Notes under the pieces: generated by a model
Databases searched by the model: none
What the model saw: only the letters and a program-made list of their open reading frames with translations
What the model was told of the DNA's origin: nothing
Part shown: positions 45,990 to 53,273 of the stretch, one piece after another
Layout of the letters: every line of letters starts with the position of its first letter
How positions within the stretch are numbered: position 1 is the first letter of the stretch
DNA from: Sedimenticola_A sp040506425
Lineage (GTDB): Bacteria > Pseudomonadota > Gammaproteobacteria > Chromatiales > Chromatiaceae
Assembly (NCBI GenBank): GCA_965224515.1
Contig: OZ245051.1
Coordinates: forward strand, 3,534,001-3,598,000
Reading direction: 5' to 3'
Length of the DNA stretch: 64,000 nt
Translations under genes and position numbers: made by a program

Positions 45990-46856
45990 TCAGTTGCCAA
46001 GATAAATTCCAACGACCTGGATCCTCTCGTGACCAAGCTCTCCGCTAATGGTTAGGCGAGCCTTACGGTCAATCAGCTTTTGACTCGGCGTTAACGCCTT
46101 CACTGTGGGACCACCTGCTGCCGGCGCCGGCCACCCGGTCAGTTCCTGGTAACGCTGCTGGGCATAGGCATGTCTCAATCCATGCATCTTCGATAACCCG
46201 GCATTAGCGGTATGGCGTTCATAGATCCGCAGTTGCTGCCGGTAGTTTCGTGAACTGGGGATAAGGGAACCGTTACCGGCGAGTTGTTGAGCACGGCTGA
46301 GTACCAATCGCTGCGCCTCGGTCCGCACCGGAATTTCCCGTGGCTTCCCACCCTTGGTCCAGGAAGCCTTGAGCGCGATGTGATCCCCCCGGTCCGCAAA
46401 ACTCGGCTGGAACTTGATGGCCTCTTCCCGCCGCAGGCCGAAGGCTTGTTGGAGCTCGAGACTCATTCGCACATGCAGATCACGGACTCGTTCCAGATCC
46501 TTCATGGTCACCGACTGCGCCTTCGATATATTGGTCACAAACCGCCGATCTGGAATACCATAATGGTCGTTCGATCGAGCGACGACATTCTGCCGGTTGA
46601 CCTTTTGTGCCCACCAGCGAATAACAGTCAGCCGGTTCTTGATGGCCCCAACCGATATGTCCTCTTTCTGCCAGTGCTGCACCAGCGCCTCGATGTGTTT
46701 CGGTTTCAGAGACTGCGCGTTCATTTTGCGGTAGCCCAACGTATGGAGCTGGTTGGCGATCAGGGTCAACTGCCGCTCCCGATCCGTCTGTGTTCTGTAG
46801 CTGCCGTCTCGATTCCGCCGGCAGAGTTGTTTGAGTTGGTAGTTCAGTTCTCTCAC
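45990..46856 (-). CDS. Tyrosine-recombinase-domain protein (integrase domain-containing ICE protein)
   Basis: 288 aa. N-terminal SAM-like DNA-binding region (about 30-110) followed by a catalytic-like domain: GLRREEAIKF (Arg box), KMHGLRHAYAQQRY (HxLR box) and GHERIQVVGIYLGN (His and Tyr box). All key residues appear present, but such genes near pilL in ICEs are not the element's main integrase, which here is at 59949-61154. GTG 46856 is the start. Role could be resolution of dimers or regulation; not known. Confidence 0.75.
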   Translation of the reverse strand: MRELNYQLKQLCRRNRDGSYRTQTDRERQLTLIANQLHTLGYRKMNAQSLKPKHIEALVQHWQKEDISVGAIKNRLTVIRWWAQKVNRQNVVARSNDHYGIPDRRFVTNISKAQSVTMKDLERVRDLHVRMSLELQQAFGLRREEAIKFQPSFADRGDHIALKASWTKGGKPREIPVRTEAQRLVLSRAQQLAGNGSLIPSSRNYRQQLRIYERHTANAGLSKMHGLRHAYAQQRYQELTGWPAPAAGGPTVKALTPSQKLIDRKARLTISGELGHERIQVVGIYLGN

Positions 46857-46869
46857 AGTGTTCTCGCTT

Positions 46870-47049
46870 TCAGGTTAGTGTTTCTGACCACCCAGAGGCC
46901 GTAGCCGTCGGGGTCCGCTTATGCGGAACGATCATGGGACACCACTCCCGTCTGACCTGAATGTGCCTGGTCACAGGCAACGCGGGTTCCCCTTGTTAGG
47001 GTTGGTCCGCGTAGACCAACATACCCATGGATGGGCGTTCTTCGATCAT
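46870..47049 (-). pseudogene. Small gene with an in-frame stop, or leader peptide
   Basis: A very strong ribosome site (AAAGGAGGTGATG) precedes ATG 47049. It gives a 17-residue peptide MIEERPSMGMLVYADQP ending at TAA (46996-46998). The same frame then stays open for 41 more codons (QGEPALPVTRH at the start) to TGA 46870-46872. Either this was a 58-residue gene broken by a nonsense mutation, or the short peptide is the product and the rest is untranslated leader of the recombinase gene. The inverted repeat TTGGTC-GACCAA (47002-47019) lies across the region. Confidence 0.4.
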
Positions 47050-47205
47050 GGTTTAACATCACCTCCTTTAAATTGGGCGGAAATCAATTCCGCTGTTCGT
47101 GGAAAATAAGCATCGATGACATCCCTATGGGTAGTCGTCTTGGCTCGTCGAGTGGATCAGGCTTGCACCTGGGGGGAAAACAGACCTTGCGGTCCGTTCT
47201 GACTG

Positions 47206-47295
47206 GAAGATGGACCAACGGCGAAAAGCCGTAGCGCGTCAAATGGTCCTGTTGCGCTCAAGTGCCACTGAACCGCAGTGGCGACGGATAAAACT
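47206..47295. repeat. Intergenic element, copy 1
   Basis: GAAGATGGACCAACG (47206-47220) followed, 43 bp later, by GCCACTGAACCGCAGTG (47264-47280) and CGGATAAAAC. The same boxes in the same order occur at 51656-51763. The second box is a hairpin (CACTG-AACCG-CAGTG). Both copies lie upstream of a minus-strand gene. Confidence 0.6.
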
Positions 47296-47390
47296 GAGAA
47301 AAGCTCAGCAGAGGGCGGCAGTATAGGAACGCATCACGTGCCAGTCACGTTGAAATTCGGTCGCAAGCCCGCACTGTTTCCGGGATTGAC

Positions 47391-47431
47391 GCCCTCGTCA
47401 CTACCCCGCTTTGCTCACTAGTGACGAGGGC
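47391..47431. repeat. Perfect 13-bp inverted repeat
   Basis: GCCCTCGTCACTA (47391-47403) and its exact complement TAGTGACGAGGGC (47419-47431) flank a 15-nt loop. No T run follows on either strand, so it is not a typical terminator. It is a candidate oriT or protein-binding site. Confidence 0.6.
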
Positions 47432-47572
47432 ACCTTCGGGTCAGGCAAGCCAAGCGCCAGGCATTCGCCTGTCACATGGCGTGCTTTTTATTTGATTGGT
47501 GCGTTCCTTCGGAGCATTGCTACCTGCCCACAGGGGTCCACAGGCGCCGCTGAACGCGGCCCCGCCCTTGGC

Positions 47573-47593
47573 ACGCGAGTTTGATGCTCGCGT
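47573..47593. repeat. 7-bp inverted repeat
   Basis: ACGCGAG (47573-47579) and CTCGCGT (47587-47593) form a perfect 7-bp stem with a 7-nt loop, just downstream of the abiEii stop. It could act as an intrinsic terminator stem but lacks a T run. Confidence 0.35.
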
Positions 47594-47651
47594 TACCGTG
47601 ACGGGCAAGACCTGGGGACTCTGTGGACAGCTAGATTTCCCAGGGCGAACC

Positions 47652-48677
47652 CTACCCAGCATTCAATCTGGCCTGAAAATCGCCCACCACTGCCAGGATT
47701 TCGTCGAACGTCGGCACATCACCATAGAACATCTCCAGCTGCATACCTTCGTAATCGGCCTGCCAGGCCGGCCTGTCGGCCTCTGCGGGTAGCAACCGCA
47801 ACTGCCCAGGATTCAGCGTCGAATAATCGACCCACGTATGACGGAAAAAGACCTGACGATGCGCGACAACCCGATGGAACAGATCCACATCCTGGGCAGA
47901 CTCATCGCCGATGCCAGCCAGTATCAACCGATAGAGGTCATAATAGTGCCGCGCCATGGCATCCCGGCGTCTCTTATTAGCTTCTGGCCGGAAGGTTTCT
48001 TCGTGCAAGAGCATGGCCTTCTCCCAGAAGGTGCGTCTCGGCATAACCGCCCTGACATCTGTGCCCGGCCTTGATAGCAGATCCGGGAAGACATCGCTGA
48101 TATAAGGCCTTATTTCGATGGATTCGGCGGGATCCGTGTCCGATCGTGCACCCATTTCGATCTTCACGGCACGACGAAGATAGGCGGCCTGCTCTGGGAA
48201 GGCCGTCGGATAGAACAACAGCAAAGTTTGTCCATCTGAATCGTCGGGGTCAGGCTCAAGCGTCCATTCGAGCGTCTCCGGCAGATCCGAGGAGATCACG
48301 TCGATGAGCGCCGGATGAATCCTGTCGCTGACACATTGCTGGCAGGCAGCCCTCAGCGCCTTGAGACGTTTTCGTGTCTGTTTCTTGCTGGGCGCACTTT
48401 CCGGGGCATTGTCGCCACCAAAATCCAAGGCACCCCGGTCGATGACGATATCGATATCTTCTGAAAAACGTTCGATGAGATTCCAGCACTTGGACAATGA
48501 CGTGCCGCCCTTGAACGTCAAGTGTTCACCCCATTCAGGTAGATCGAACAATTTGCGCAGGGTCCAGCAAACCCAGAAGTCCTTTTCGACGGCAATCTCA
48601 AACAGGTTCAGCTGCGCGCCGGCCTCCGTACAGACCAACCGACGGCGTTCTTCCGGCATATTGATGAATTCTTTCAT
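47652..48677 (-). CDS. abiEii: AbiEii/AbiGii toxin, nucleotidyltransferase
   Basis: 341-aa toxin of a type IV toxin-antitoxin and abortive-infection pair. The nucleotidyltransferase core is visible: HLTFKGGTSLSKCWNLI (GGTS motif near residue 57) then RFSEDIDIVIDRG (DxD near 73), and KIEMGARSDTDP near 175. AbiEii enzymes add nucleotides to tRNA acceptors or other RNA and stop growth. It overlaps the antitoxin gene by 4 nt (stop 48674 of abiEi), the standard coupled layout. Confidence 0.92.
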   Translation of the reverse strand: MKEFINMPEERRRLVCTEAGAQLNLFEIAVEKDFWVCWTLRKLFDLPEWGEHLTFKGGTSLSKCWNLIERFSEDIDIVIDRGALDFGGDNAPESAPSKKQTRKRLKALRAACQQCVSDRIHPALIDVISSDLPETLEWTLEPDPDDSDGQTLLLFYPTAFPEQAAYLRRAVKIEMGARSDTDPAESIEIRPYISDVFPDLLSRPGTDVRAVMPRRTFWEKAMLLHEETFRPEANKRRRDAMARHYYDLYRLILAGIGDESAQDVDLFHRVVAHRQVFFRHTWVDYSTLNPGQLRLLPAEADRPAWQADYEGMQLEMFYGDVPTFDEILAVVGDFQARLNAG

Positions 48678-49297
48678 ACCGTATTGTCCTCTCGGGCCAG
48701 GGTGCGAATGATGTCGGCGATCCAGGCCGGAGCATATCGAATATCTTTCATCAATTGCTTACGTGTATCGTCATCGAGACGGCGATCAAGCCGCGCGATG
48801 ATTTGCTGATCGACGTTTTTCCGGCCCAGGTGGCGCAGGGCCTGGATCACCAACCCACTGCTCTTCCCCGCGGTGGCCATATTGCGGGGTGTGGTGTGCT
48901 TCAGGATGATCTGGCGCTTGCCAATCTGGACGGTCCGCGTACGACCGTCCGTTAAATAAACGACCTTCATGGGTACTTGTGTGGAGAGTCCAAGGAGATT
49001 GGCCGCGTAGGCCCCGGAGGGTTGCAAACGGGTGGCGTCACGACCTGCCAGGGCGCTTGCGATGTCATCCGTCGATGGCTGTAACCGGCCCAACTGAGGG
49101 TCGGTTTTCGGGTAATCGTACAGCCCCCGGGCCAGCTGGCGGATAAGGCCGCTGTCCCGGTGCCGCATCAGCGCTAGATCGACAGCCTGGCGGGTACCGA
49201 GATCCGTGAAACTATCGGGTGTAAAGACCCAGCCCCGCTTGCGGGACTGAATCCGCCGGAGGATCTTGCTGTCGGTGCTGTCTGCGTGTTTGCCCAT
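48674..49297 (-). CDS. abiEi: AbiEi antitoxin (DUF6088)
   Basis: 207-aa antitoxin and probable autorepressor. Winged HTH at about 5-60 (ILRRIQSRKRGWVFTPDSF, then RLARGLYDYPKTDPQLG), followed by a C-terminal antitoxin domain with YLTDGRTRTVQIGKRQIILK. ATG 49297 is preferred; the frame continues to 49396 without a ribosome site. Promoter and operator would be in the 49298-49484 gap; I see an A/T-rich stretch but no clear repeat. Confidence 0.88.
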   Translation of the reverse strand: MGKHADSTDSKILRRIQSRKRGWVFTPDSFTDLGTRQAVDLALMRHRDSGLIRQLARGLYDYPKTDPQLGRLQPSTDDIASALAGRDATRLQPSGAYAANLLGLSTQVPMKVVYLTDGRTRTVQIGKRQIILKHTTPRNMATAGKSSGLVIQALRHLGRKNVDQQIIARLDRRLDDDTRKQLMKDIRYAPAWIADIIRTLAREDNTV

Positions 49298-49484
49298 ATT
49301 TTTGAAAGATAATTGTATGCTTTTTTCTTTCAAAAGAAAAGCTGGATCTGGGGCCGGGTCGGATCTACCAAGGTAGGGGGCGGACAATTCCCGCACACGT
49401 TACCGTGGCGTGCAAAAAATCGGGGCTCAATTAAGTTTTGCCCCGCACGAAGCGGGGCATTGAATTGAACTATAGCAATTCTTT

Positions 49485-49880
49485 CTACATTTCAGATGCC
49501 CGGAGCGCAGCCCGGTAGGCCTGATCCAGATCATCCCAGTCGATGCTGCCGCCCCGTGCTTCACCGCGGCGGTTGGCCTCGACCAACAACCTTGATGCCC
49601 GGAAAGCCGCATCCCGCTGGCGAAGCGTGAGTACGCTCGCATCCGGTTTAGGCCATGGTTCACCATCCGCCAACTCCTGCTCGACAGTGAAGTGAAGCGG
49701 GCTATCGCCCACCTCATCAAAGTCATCGAACAGTAATGGCACCCCTGTAGTATCCTGCCAGATGTCACCCTGGTCGAACAACAACTCGGCCTTGGCGATA
49801 GCCTCTTCCGAGCTGCCGGCCTCGATGCCGACCATGACACGATGCTCGTAAGGCAAGGTGTATTGAACAACGTATTTCAT
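49485..49880 (-). CDS. ICE protein of unknown function, 131 aa
   Basis: Starts MKYVVQYTLPYEHRVMVGIE, then AIAKAELLFDQGDIW and VPLLFDDFDEVGDSPLHF. The first half resembles small ICE hypothetical proteins found near radC and DUF6573 genes. Soluble, acidic, no membrane segment or catalytic motif. The leader is unusual: the ribosome site and ATG are in the 3' arm of a 10-bp hairpin, with a second, GC-rich hairpin 39 nt upstream of ATG. Confidence 0.6.
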   Translation of the reverse strand: MKYVVQYTLPYEHRVMVGIEAGSSEEAIAKAELLFDQGDIWQDTTGVPLLFDDFDEVGDSPLHFTVEQELADGEPWPKPDASVLTLRQRDAAFRASRLLVEANRRGEARGGSIDWDDLDQAYRAALRASEM

Positions 49881-49948
49881 GATGGTCTCCTTGTGTTTGG
49901 TTAAGCGGAGAGACCATCACCCACCGGGGAGAGAGTCTCCCCAGTGGG
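49880..49948 (-). promoter_or_regulatory. Tandem hairpin leader before the 131-aa gene
   Basis: Hairpin A pairs 49920-49932 with 49936-49948 (12 of 13 matched, CCCACCGGGGAGA against its near complement). Hairpin B pairs TGATGGTCTC with GAGACCATCA (49880-49889 and 49910-49919, perfect) and buries the AAGGAG ribosome site and the A of ATG. The layout suggests translational control. Confidence 0.5.
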
Positions 49949-50007
49949 TATGGCGTTGTACTCAAGTCATCGACTTGATCGAGTGAAAGATCCGCACTCT
50001 AACTGTT

Positions 50008-50436
50008 TCAGTCTTCATGCGGTAACAGAATAGTGATCACCGGTTCACCGGCATCACCGGGTCCGACAATCAGTTTCAATGTCGTCAGTTCAGCATCCAT
50101 CGTCTGCCCATCACGGGGCACCCGATAGAGCTGGAACATTATCCGATCACCGGAATCCTTGCTGGTCCGAATAGCATGGGAAGCCATGTAGAGAACATCC
50201 CACAGCCTGCCCGATTGATCCTGGAAAGGCTTTTTCCGACTATCATCGTCGGTCCAGGCCACACAATCTTCCCAAACCGCAGAAGTCAGTGCTACCGGCC
50301 ATTTGAACCCAGCTTCCTGTGCCATGGAACCCGCATCGACCAGTACGCCATCTTCTATGGCCTGGGCACGAGTATAGGTGTATATCACGTCACCGAAAAT
50401 GGATTCGGCGTCTGTATTGATTGAAGTATTGGACAT
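50008..50436 (-). CDS. DUF6573 family ICE protein
   Basis: 142 aa; ESIFGDVIYTYTRAQAIEDG and VLVDAGSMAQEAGFKWPVALT are characteristic of DUF6573 proteins found on plasmids and ICEs. The C-terminus has TTLKLIVGPGDAGEPVITIL. Function unknown in the family. GGAG about 9 nt upstream of ATG 50436. A 14-bp perfect hairpin lies 42 nt upstream of the start. Confidence 0.8.
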   Translation of the reverse strand: MSNTSINTDAESIFGDVIYTYTRAQAIEDGVLVDAGSMAQEAGFKWPVALTSAVWEDCVAWTDDDSRKKPFQDQSGRLWDVLYMASHAIRTSKDSGDRIMFQLYRVPRDGQTMDAELTTLKLIVGPGDAGEPVITILLPHED

Positions 50437-50512
50437 GGTGTTTCTCCTTTGTTGGATGGCGCCAGGTCACACCTCCTTCCCTGCCGGGGAAGAAGATGCT
50501 TCCCCGGCAGGG
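50437..50512 (-). promoter_or_regulatory. Tandem hairpin leader before the DUF6573 gene
   Basis: Hairpin A is perfect over 14 bp: CCCTGCCGGGGAAG (50479-50492) with CTTCCCCGGCAGGG (50499-50512), loop of 6. Hairpin B is weak, GGTGT (50437-50441) with ACACC (50469-50473), and encloses the ribosome site. Same order and spacing as the neighbouring leaders. Confidence 0.5.
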
Positions 50513-50532
50513 TTTGTGAAAAGTTGTGGATG

Positions 50533-51048
50533 TCAAAGCAATCCACGTTCGGCGAAAGAGACACTCTCTCCGGCCGAGACCACGAAATGGTCCAGCACAC
50601 GCACGTCAACCAGTGCCAGTGCGTCTTTGAGCCGACGGGTAATCGCCTCATCCGCATGACTGGGTTCTGCAACCCCCGATGGATGGTTGTGAAAGAAAAC
50701 CATGGCAGCCGCATTAGCTTCCAAGGCCTGTTGTACAACGACCCGTGGATGGATCGAGGCCCCATCGATGGTGCCTTGAAACAGCTCACGCAGTGCGATG
50801 ACCCGATGCCGGTTATCGAGAAACAGGCTACCGAACACTTCGTTCCGGTAATCGCTCAATCGGAGACGCAAGTAATTCCGCGTCTCCTCCGGACTACTCA
50901 ACAGCCTTCCGGCTCGATACTTTATAGCCAGTACTTTCATCGCCAGTGTGACTACCGATTGCTTCTCCACATCGCTCAGGTCTGATGGTTTCAAACCGGC
51001 CAGCCGGTCCTCAACCACGGTCTCTACGAATGAATCCGTATTCTTCAT
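50533..51048 (-). CDS. radC: RadC-family JAB/MPN+ protein
   Basis: 171 aa. JAMM metal motif HNHPSGVAEPSHAD near residue 110 and downstream DHFVVSAGESVSFAERG. RadC-like proteins of mobile elements are common; despite the name, a repair role is not established, and the motif suggests a metal-dependent isopeptidase-like or nuclease activity. ATG 51048 has AGGAG 8 nt upstream; a longer frame reaches 51063. Its ribosome site lies in the 3' arm of an 11-bp hairpin. Confidence 0.85.
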   Translation of the reverse strand: MKNTDSFVETVVEDRLAGLKPSDLSDVEKQSVVTLAMKVLAIKYRAGRLLSSPEETRNYLRLRLSDYRNEVFGSLFLDNRHRVIALRELFQGTIDGASIHPRVVVQQALEANAAAMVFFHNHPSGVAEPSHADEAITRRLKDALALVDVRVLDHFVVSAGESVSFAERGLL

Positions 51049-51106
51049 GACTGATCTCCTCAAGATGATGGGGAGACCAGTCCCTCGGGGATGATTCCCC
51101 GATGGG
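51049..51106 (-). promoter_or_regulatory. Tandem hairpin leader before radC
   Basis: Hairpin B pairs 51049-51059 with 51072-51082 (11 bp, one G-U), sequestering GGAG and abutting ATG. Hairpin A, CCCTCGGGG with CCCCGATGGG (51082-51106, one bulge), lies 33 nt upstream of ATG. The stem B sequence differs from that before the 131-aa gene, but pairing is kept. Confidence 0.5.
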
Positions 51107-51113
51107 TGGAAGA

Positions 51114-51140
51114 TGGCCGGGTAACTGAGTTACCCGGCCA
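51114..51140. repeat. 27-bp perfect palindrome between DUF3577 and radC
   Basis: Arms TGGCCGGGTAACT and its exact complement flank a single central base. It lies 10 bp downstream of the DUF3577 stop on the minus strand and upstream of the radC leader. It is likely a transcript hairpin (attenuator or processing site) or a dyad-binding site; no T run follows. Confidence 0.55.
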
Positions 51141-51149
51141 AACGTAGAT

Positions 51150-51554
51150 TTACGCCGCGTCGTCTTGCGCGGTGTAGAACGGTTGACCGTCGACCTTGGC
51201 CCACGCAATGCGTAACAGGCGGGACTTCAGGCTGATACCGGTCTCGCCGGCCTTGTCACCGTTCTTGAAAGTGAAGGATTCGGCATACAGATCACTGAGC
51301 GTGAAGCCGATCAGTACCTTCAATTTGCCCTCGACGGCCGGCTTGAGCTGATGCACGATTTTCTGTGCCTGCTTGCCGGACACGCGACACTCGAAATGGG
51401 TGTACTGGACGTTGTCGACGCTGCCTCTGAGGGCTGCGATGGTGACGCTCAGGAAGGGTGTACCTTCCTTGGGTGTCACCTCCCGGATGTGGTTGAGATA
51501 ACCGATACCCTGGGTGTGAAGATCGAAATACTTTGTGGTTTCGTTTGTTGACAT
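51150..51554 (-). CDS. DUF3577 (STY4534) family ICE protein
   Basis: 134 aa; begins MSTNETTKYFDLHTQGIGYL, then PFLSVTIAALRGSVDNVQYT and HFECRVSGKQAQKIV, the DUF3577 pattern. Family members lie in the replication/maintenance section of PFGI-1-class ICEs and Salmonella SPI-7; single-stranded DNA-binding-like fold has been suggested from this pattern (inference). The leader shows the same tandem-hairpin layout as its neighbours, with the repeated element copy 2 farther upstream. Confidence 0.85.
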   Translation of the reverse strand: MSTNETTKYFDLHTQGIGYLNHIREVTPKEGTPFLSVTIAALRGSVDNVQYTHFECRVSGKQAQKIVHQLKPAVEGKLKVLIGFTLSDLYAESFTFKNGDKAGETGISLKSRLLRIAWAKVDGQPFYTAQDDAA

Positions 51555-51555
51555 A

Positions 51556-51624
51556 GCGCTTTCTCCTTAAGGATTGAAAACCCAGAGCAAGCGCAACCCT
51601 GACGGGAATGCTTGCCCGGCAGGG
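51556..51624 (-). promoter_or_regulatory. Tandem hairpin leader before the DUF3577 gene
   Basis: Hairpin A, CCCTGACGGG (51597-51606) with CCCGGCAGGG (51615-51624), has one mismatch and lies 42 nt upstream of ATG 51554. Hairpin B, GCGCTT (51556-51561) with AAGCGC (51589-51594), encloses the AAGGAG ribosome site. Confidence 0.45.
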
Positions 51625-51655
51625 TGGTTGGAATGGAAGCCCGTTCCGTCCCCTT

Positions 51656-51763
51656 GAAGATGGACCGACGACAATAGATTGAACAAATGCCGCTGTGCAC
51701 CTGTTGCACGGCCCTGAGGTGCTTCGGTTGCCACTGAACCGCAGTGCCCACGGATAAAACCGG
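51656..51763. repeat. Intergenic element, copy 2
   Basis: GAAGATGGACCGACG (51656-51670) then GCCACTGAACCGCAGTG (51730-51746) and CGGATAAAAC (51751-51760). The boxes match those at 47206-47295 in order; the spacer is 16 bp longer. It lies between the ParM-like stop and the DUF3577 leader. Confidence 0.6.
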
Positions 51764-51777
51764 TATTTCTGCCGCAC

Positions 51778-52800
51778 TCAAGCCGCATCGGAGGCCTCAC
51801 AGACATAGCGTAGATACTTGAGCATGCCGCGGGCGTTGGCGAAGGCTGGATGTTCGGCAATCGCCTGATGCGGGAACCAATTGGCGATGTGATCCGTTAG
51901 GGCGACGGTCCCACCTCCCACGAACAGGACTCGATCCAGTTCCACACCGAGACCTAGCTGCCGGCGGGTTTCGGCATGGATACGCTCGACGACCTCACGC
52001 TTAGCGGAATCGACCAGCACCGCGACATCATGATCTTTGCCCTGAAGGCGCACGACCTTACTATCGACGGCTTGAGCAACGAGTTGCTCACTCAGGGTTT
52101 CCAGATCAAATCGTTCCTGGATGCCATTGGCAACGTGTTGTTTCACGTCCAACATTCCGCACTGGAGAGAACCGGAGGATGCATGCAAGATGCCCTGATT
52201 CTTCACCACCACATAGTCAGTGGTACGGCCACCGATATCGACGATGGCTACTGGAACGGACAGTTGCTTTTCATCCAGCACTGCCTTGCCATCCTTTTCG
52301 ACAATCACATAGTCATACCAAGCGGCTAGCGCCTCGGGGATCACCTCATGGAAGGCAATGCCTGCCGGAAGCACATCCGACAAGGGGTGGACGCTTCGTT
52401 TGAGACTCCCCTGCTTCTTGGTAATAGTCTCCTGGCGGCGTTCGCCACTCTTTCGGTAGAAGGCACTGACGGGCAGACCTGAGACTGCATGTACCGTTCG
52501 GCCAGCGAGCCCCGCTTCCTGCAAAGCATGCTGCGTGATAACCCGATTCAGACCGGACCATGGATAGCCTTCAAAATGTGTGGGGGCACCATCCACTGCG
52601 CCGACCGAGTACTGCGCATCCTCCGTCTCGTATTCGAAAATGCGTTGTTGACCCTGGTGGATCCAGGTCACACCGGCTTGACCTGTCCGTCCACGTGACG
52701 GGATAACAATCAGGCGACCATCCGGCAAGGCGACCTTGGTATAGGCGTAGCCATCATCGAGGCCAACCGGGATCGGATTCACGGTTGAAGCATCTGTCAT
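51778..52800 (-). CDS. parM: ParM/StbA-like actin-family plasmid segregation protein
   Basis: 340 aa. VGLDDGYAYTKVALPDG (phosphate 1 loop) at the start, VAIVDIGGRTTDYVV (phosphate 2) near 190 and VLFVGGGTVALTDHI (adenosine motif) near 295 mark the actin ATPase fold. Such proteins polymerise to push DNA molecules apart. Strong ribosome site GGAGAAG before ATG 52800. In this element it coexists with ParB. A small gene precedes it where a DNA-binding partner would be expected, but no centromere-like direct repeats are evident. Confidence 0.85.
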   Translation of the reverse strand: MTDASTVNPIPVGLDDGYAYTKVALPDGRLIVIPSRGRTGQAGVTWIHQGQQRIFEYETEDAQYSVGAVDGAPTHFEGYPWSGLNRVITQHALQEAGLAGRTVHAVSGLPVSAFYRKSGERRQETITKKQGSLKRSVHPLSDVLPAGIAFHEVIPEALAAWYDYVIVEKDGKAVLDEKQLSVPVAIVDIGGRTTDYVVVKNQGILHASSGSLQCGMLDVKQHVANGIQERFDLETLSEQLVAQAVDSKVVRLQGKDHDVAVLVDSAKREVVERIHAETRRQLGLGVELDRVLFVGGGTVALTDHIANWFPHQAIAEHPAFANARGMLKYLRYVCEASDAA

Positions 52801-52851
52801 GATTTCTCTTCTCCTTTTATTCGTTAGCCATCGATCAAGAGTCCGTGGCCC

Positions 52852-53217
52852 CTACCCAATCACCTTGCCTAGTGCGGCAAAGGGTTTGCCGTTGGCTTTG
52901 GCCTGTGCTGATCTGGCCTGCAGACTCGGTGGTGCTGCTTTCGACGTAACCGACCTTGGTGATTCTCCCGCCAGCCATTGAGTAAATGCCGTCGCTGAAC
53001 CAGGTTCTCTTTTTTCCGGCAGGCCCCGGAGCGCCAGGCACTCCGAACGAAACCCTTGCACCAGTAACCCACGTAACCACTCCTGCCGTCGGGTGGTCGG
53101 TATGCGTTCGAGTCGGTTCATGATGATCGCCTCCAGCGCAATGCGTAGATCGAGGTGCACTACAACGCGGTATCCAGGTTTCGTCTTAGCCAAGGGCTTG
53201 CCGCCATAGCAGACCAA
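52852..53217 (-). CDS. Small protein preceding the ParM-like gene, unknown, start uncertain
   Basis: Up to 121 aa. The helical core MNRLERIPTTRRQEWLRGLL then VQGFRSECLALRG near the middle could be DNA binding; the tail is low-complexity (PPSLQARSAQAKANGK). The frame opens at TTG 53217; ATG 53121 is the only ATG and would give 89 aa, but conserved-looking sequence upstream (GYRVVVHLDLRIALEAII) argues for an earlier start. Position directly before parM suggests the adaptor of the segregation pair (inference). Confidence 0.5.
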   Translation of the reverse strand: MVCYGGKPLAKTKPGYRVVVHLDLRIALEAIIMNRLERIPTTRRQEWLRGLLVQGFRSECLALRGLPEKREPGSATAFTQWLAGESPRSVTSKAAPPSLQARSAQAKANGKPFAALGKVIG

Positions 53218-53273
53218 GACTCTGGTCAGGATTATGGGGATGATGGAAAGTCATTCCAGCGAAAACCAAGCCA

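Larger units (their letters stand above)
47050..47651. other. Long gene-free region with hairpins and a repeated element
   Basis: About 600 bp without a credible gene. From left to right it has GCGGAA-TTCCGC (47077-47093), an element repeated at 51656-51763 (47206-47295), a perfect 13-bp inverted repeat (47391-47431), a terminator-like GC stem before a T run near 47455-47492 (plus strand), and ACGCGAG-CTCGCGT (47573-47593). Such density suggests a transfer origin or a control region. Confidence 0.4.
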
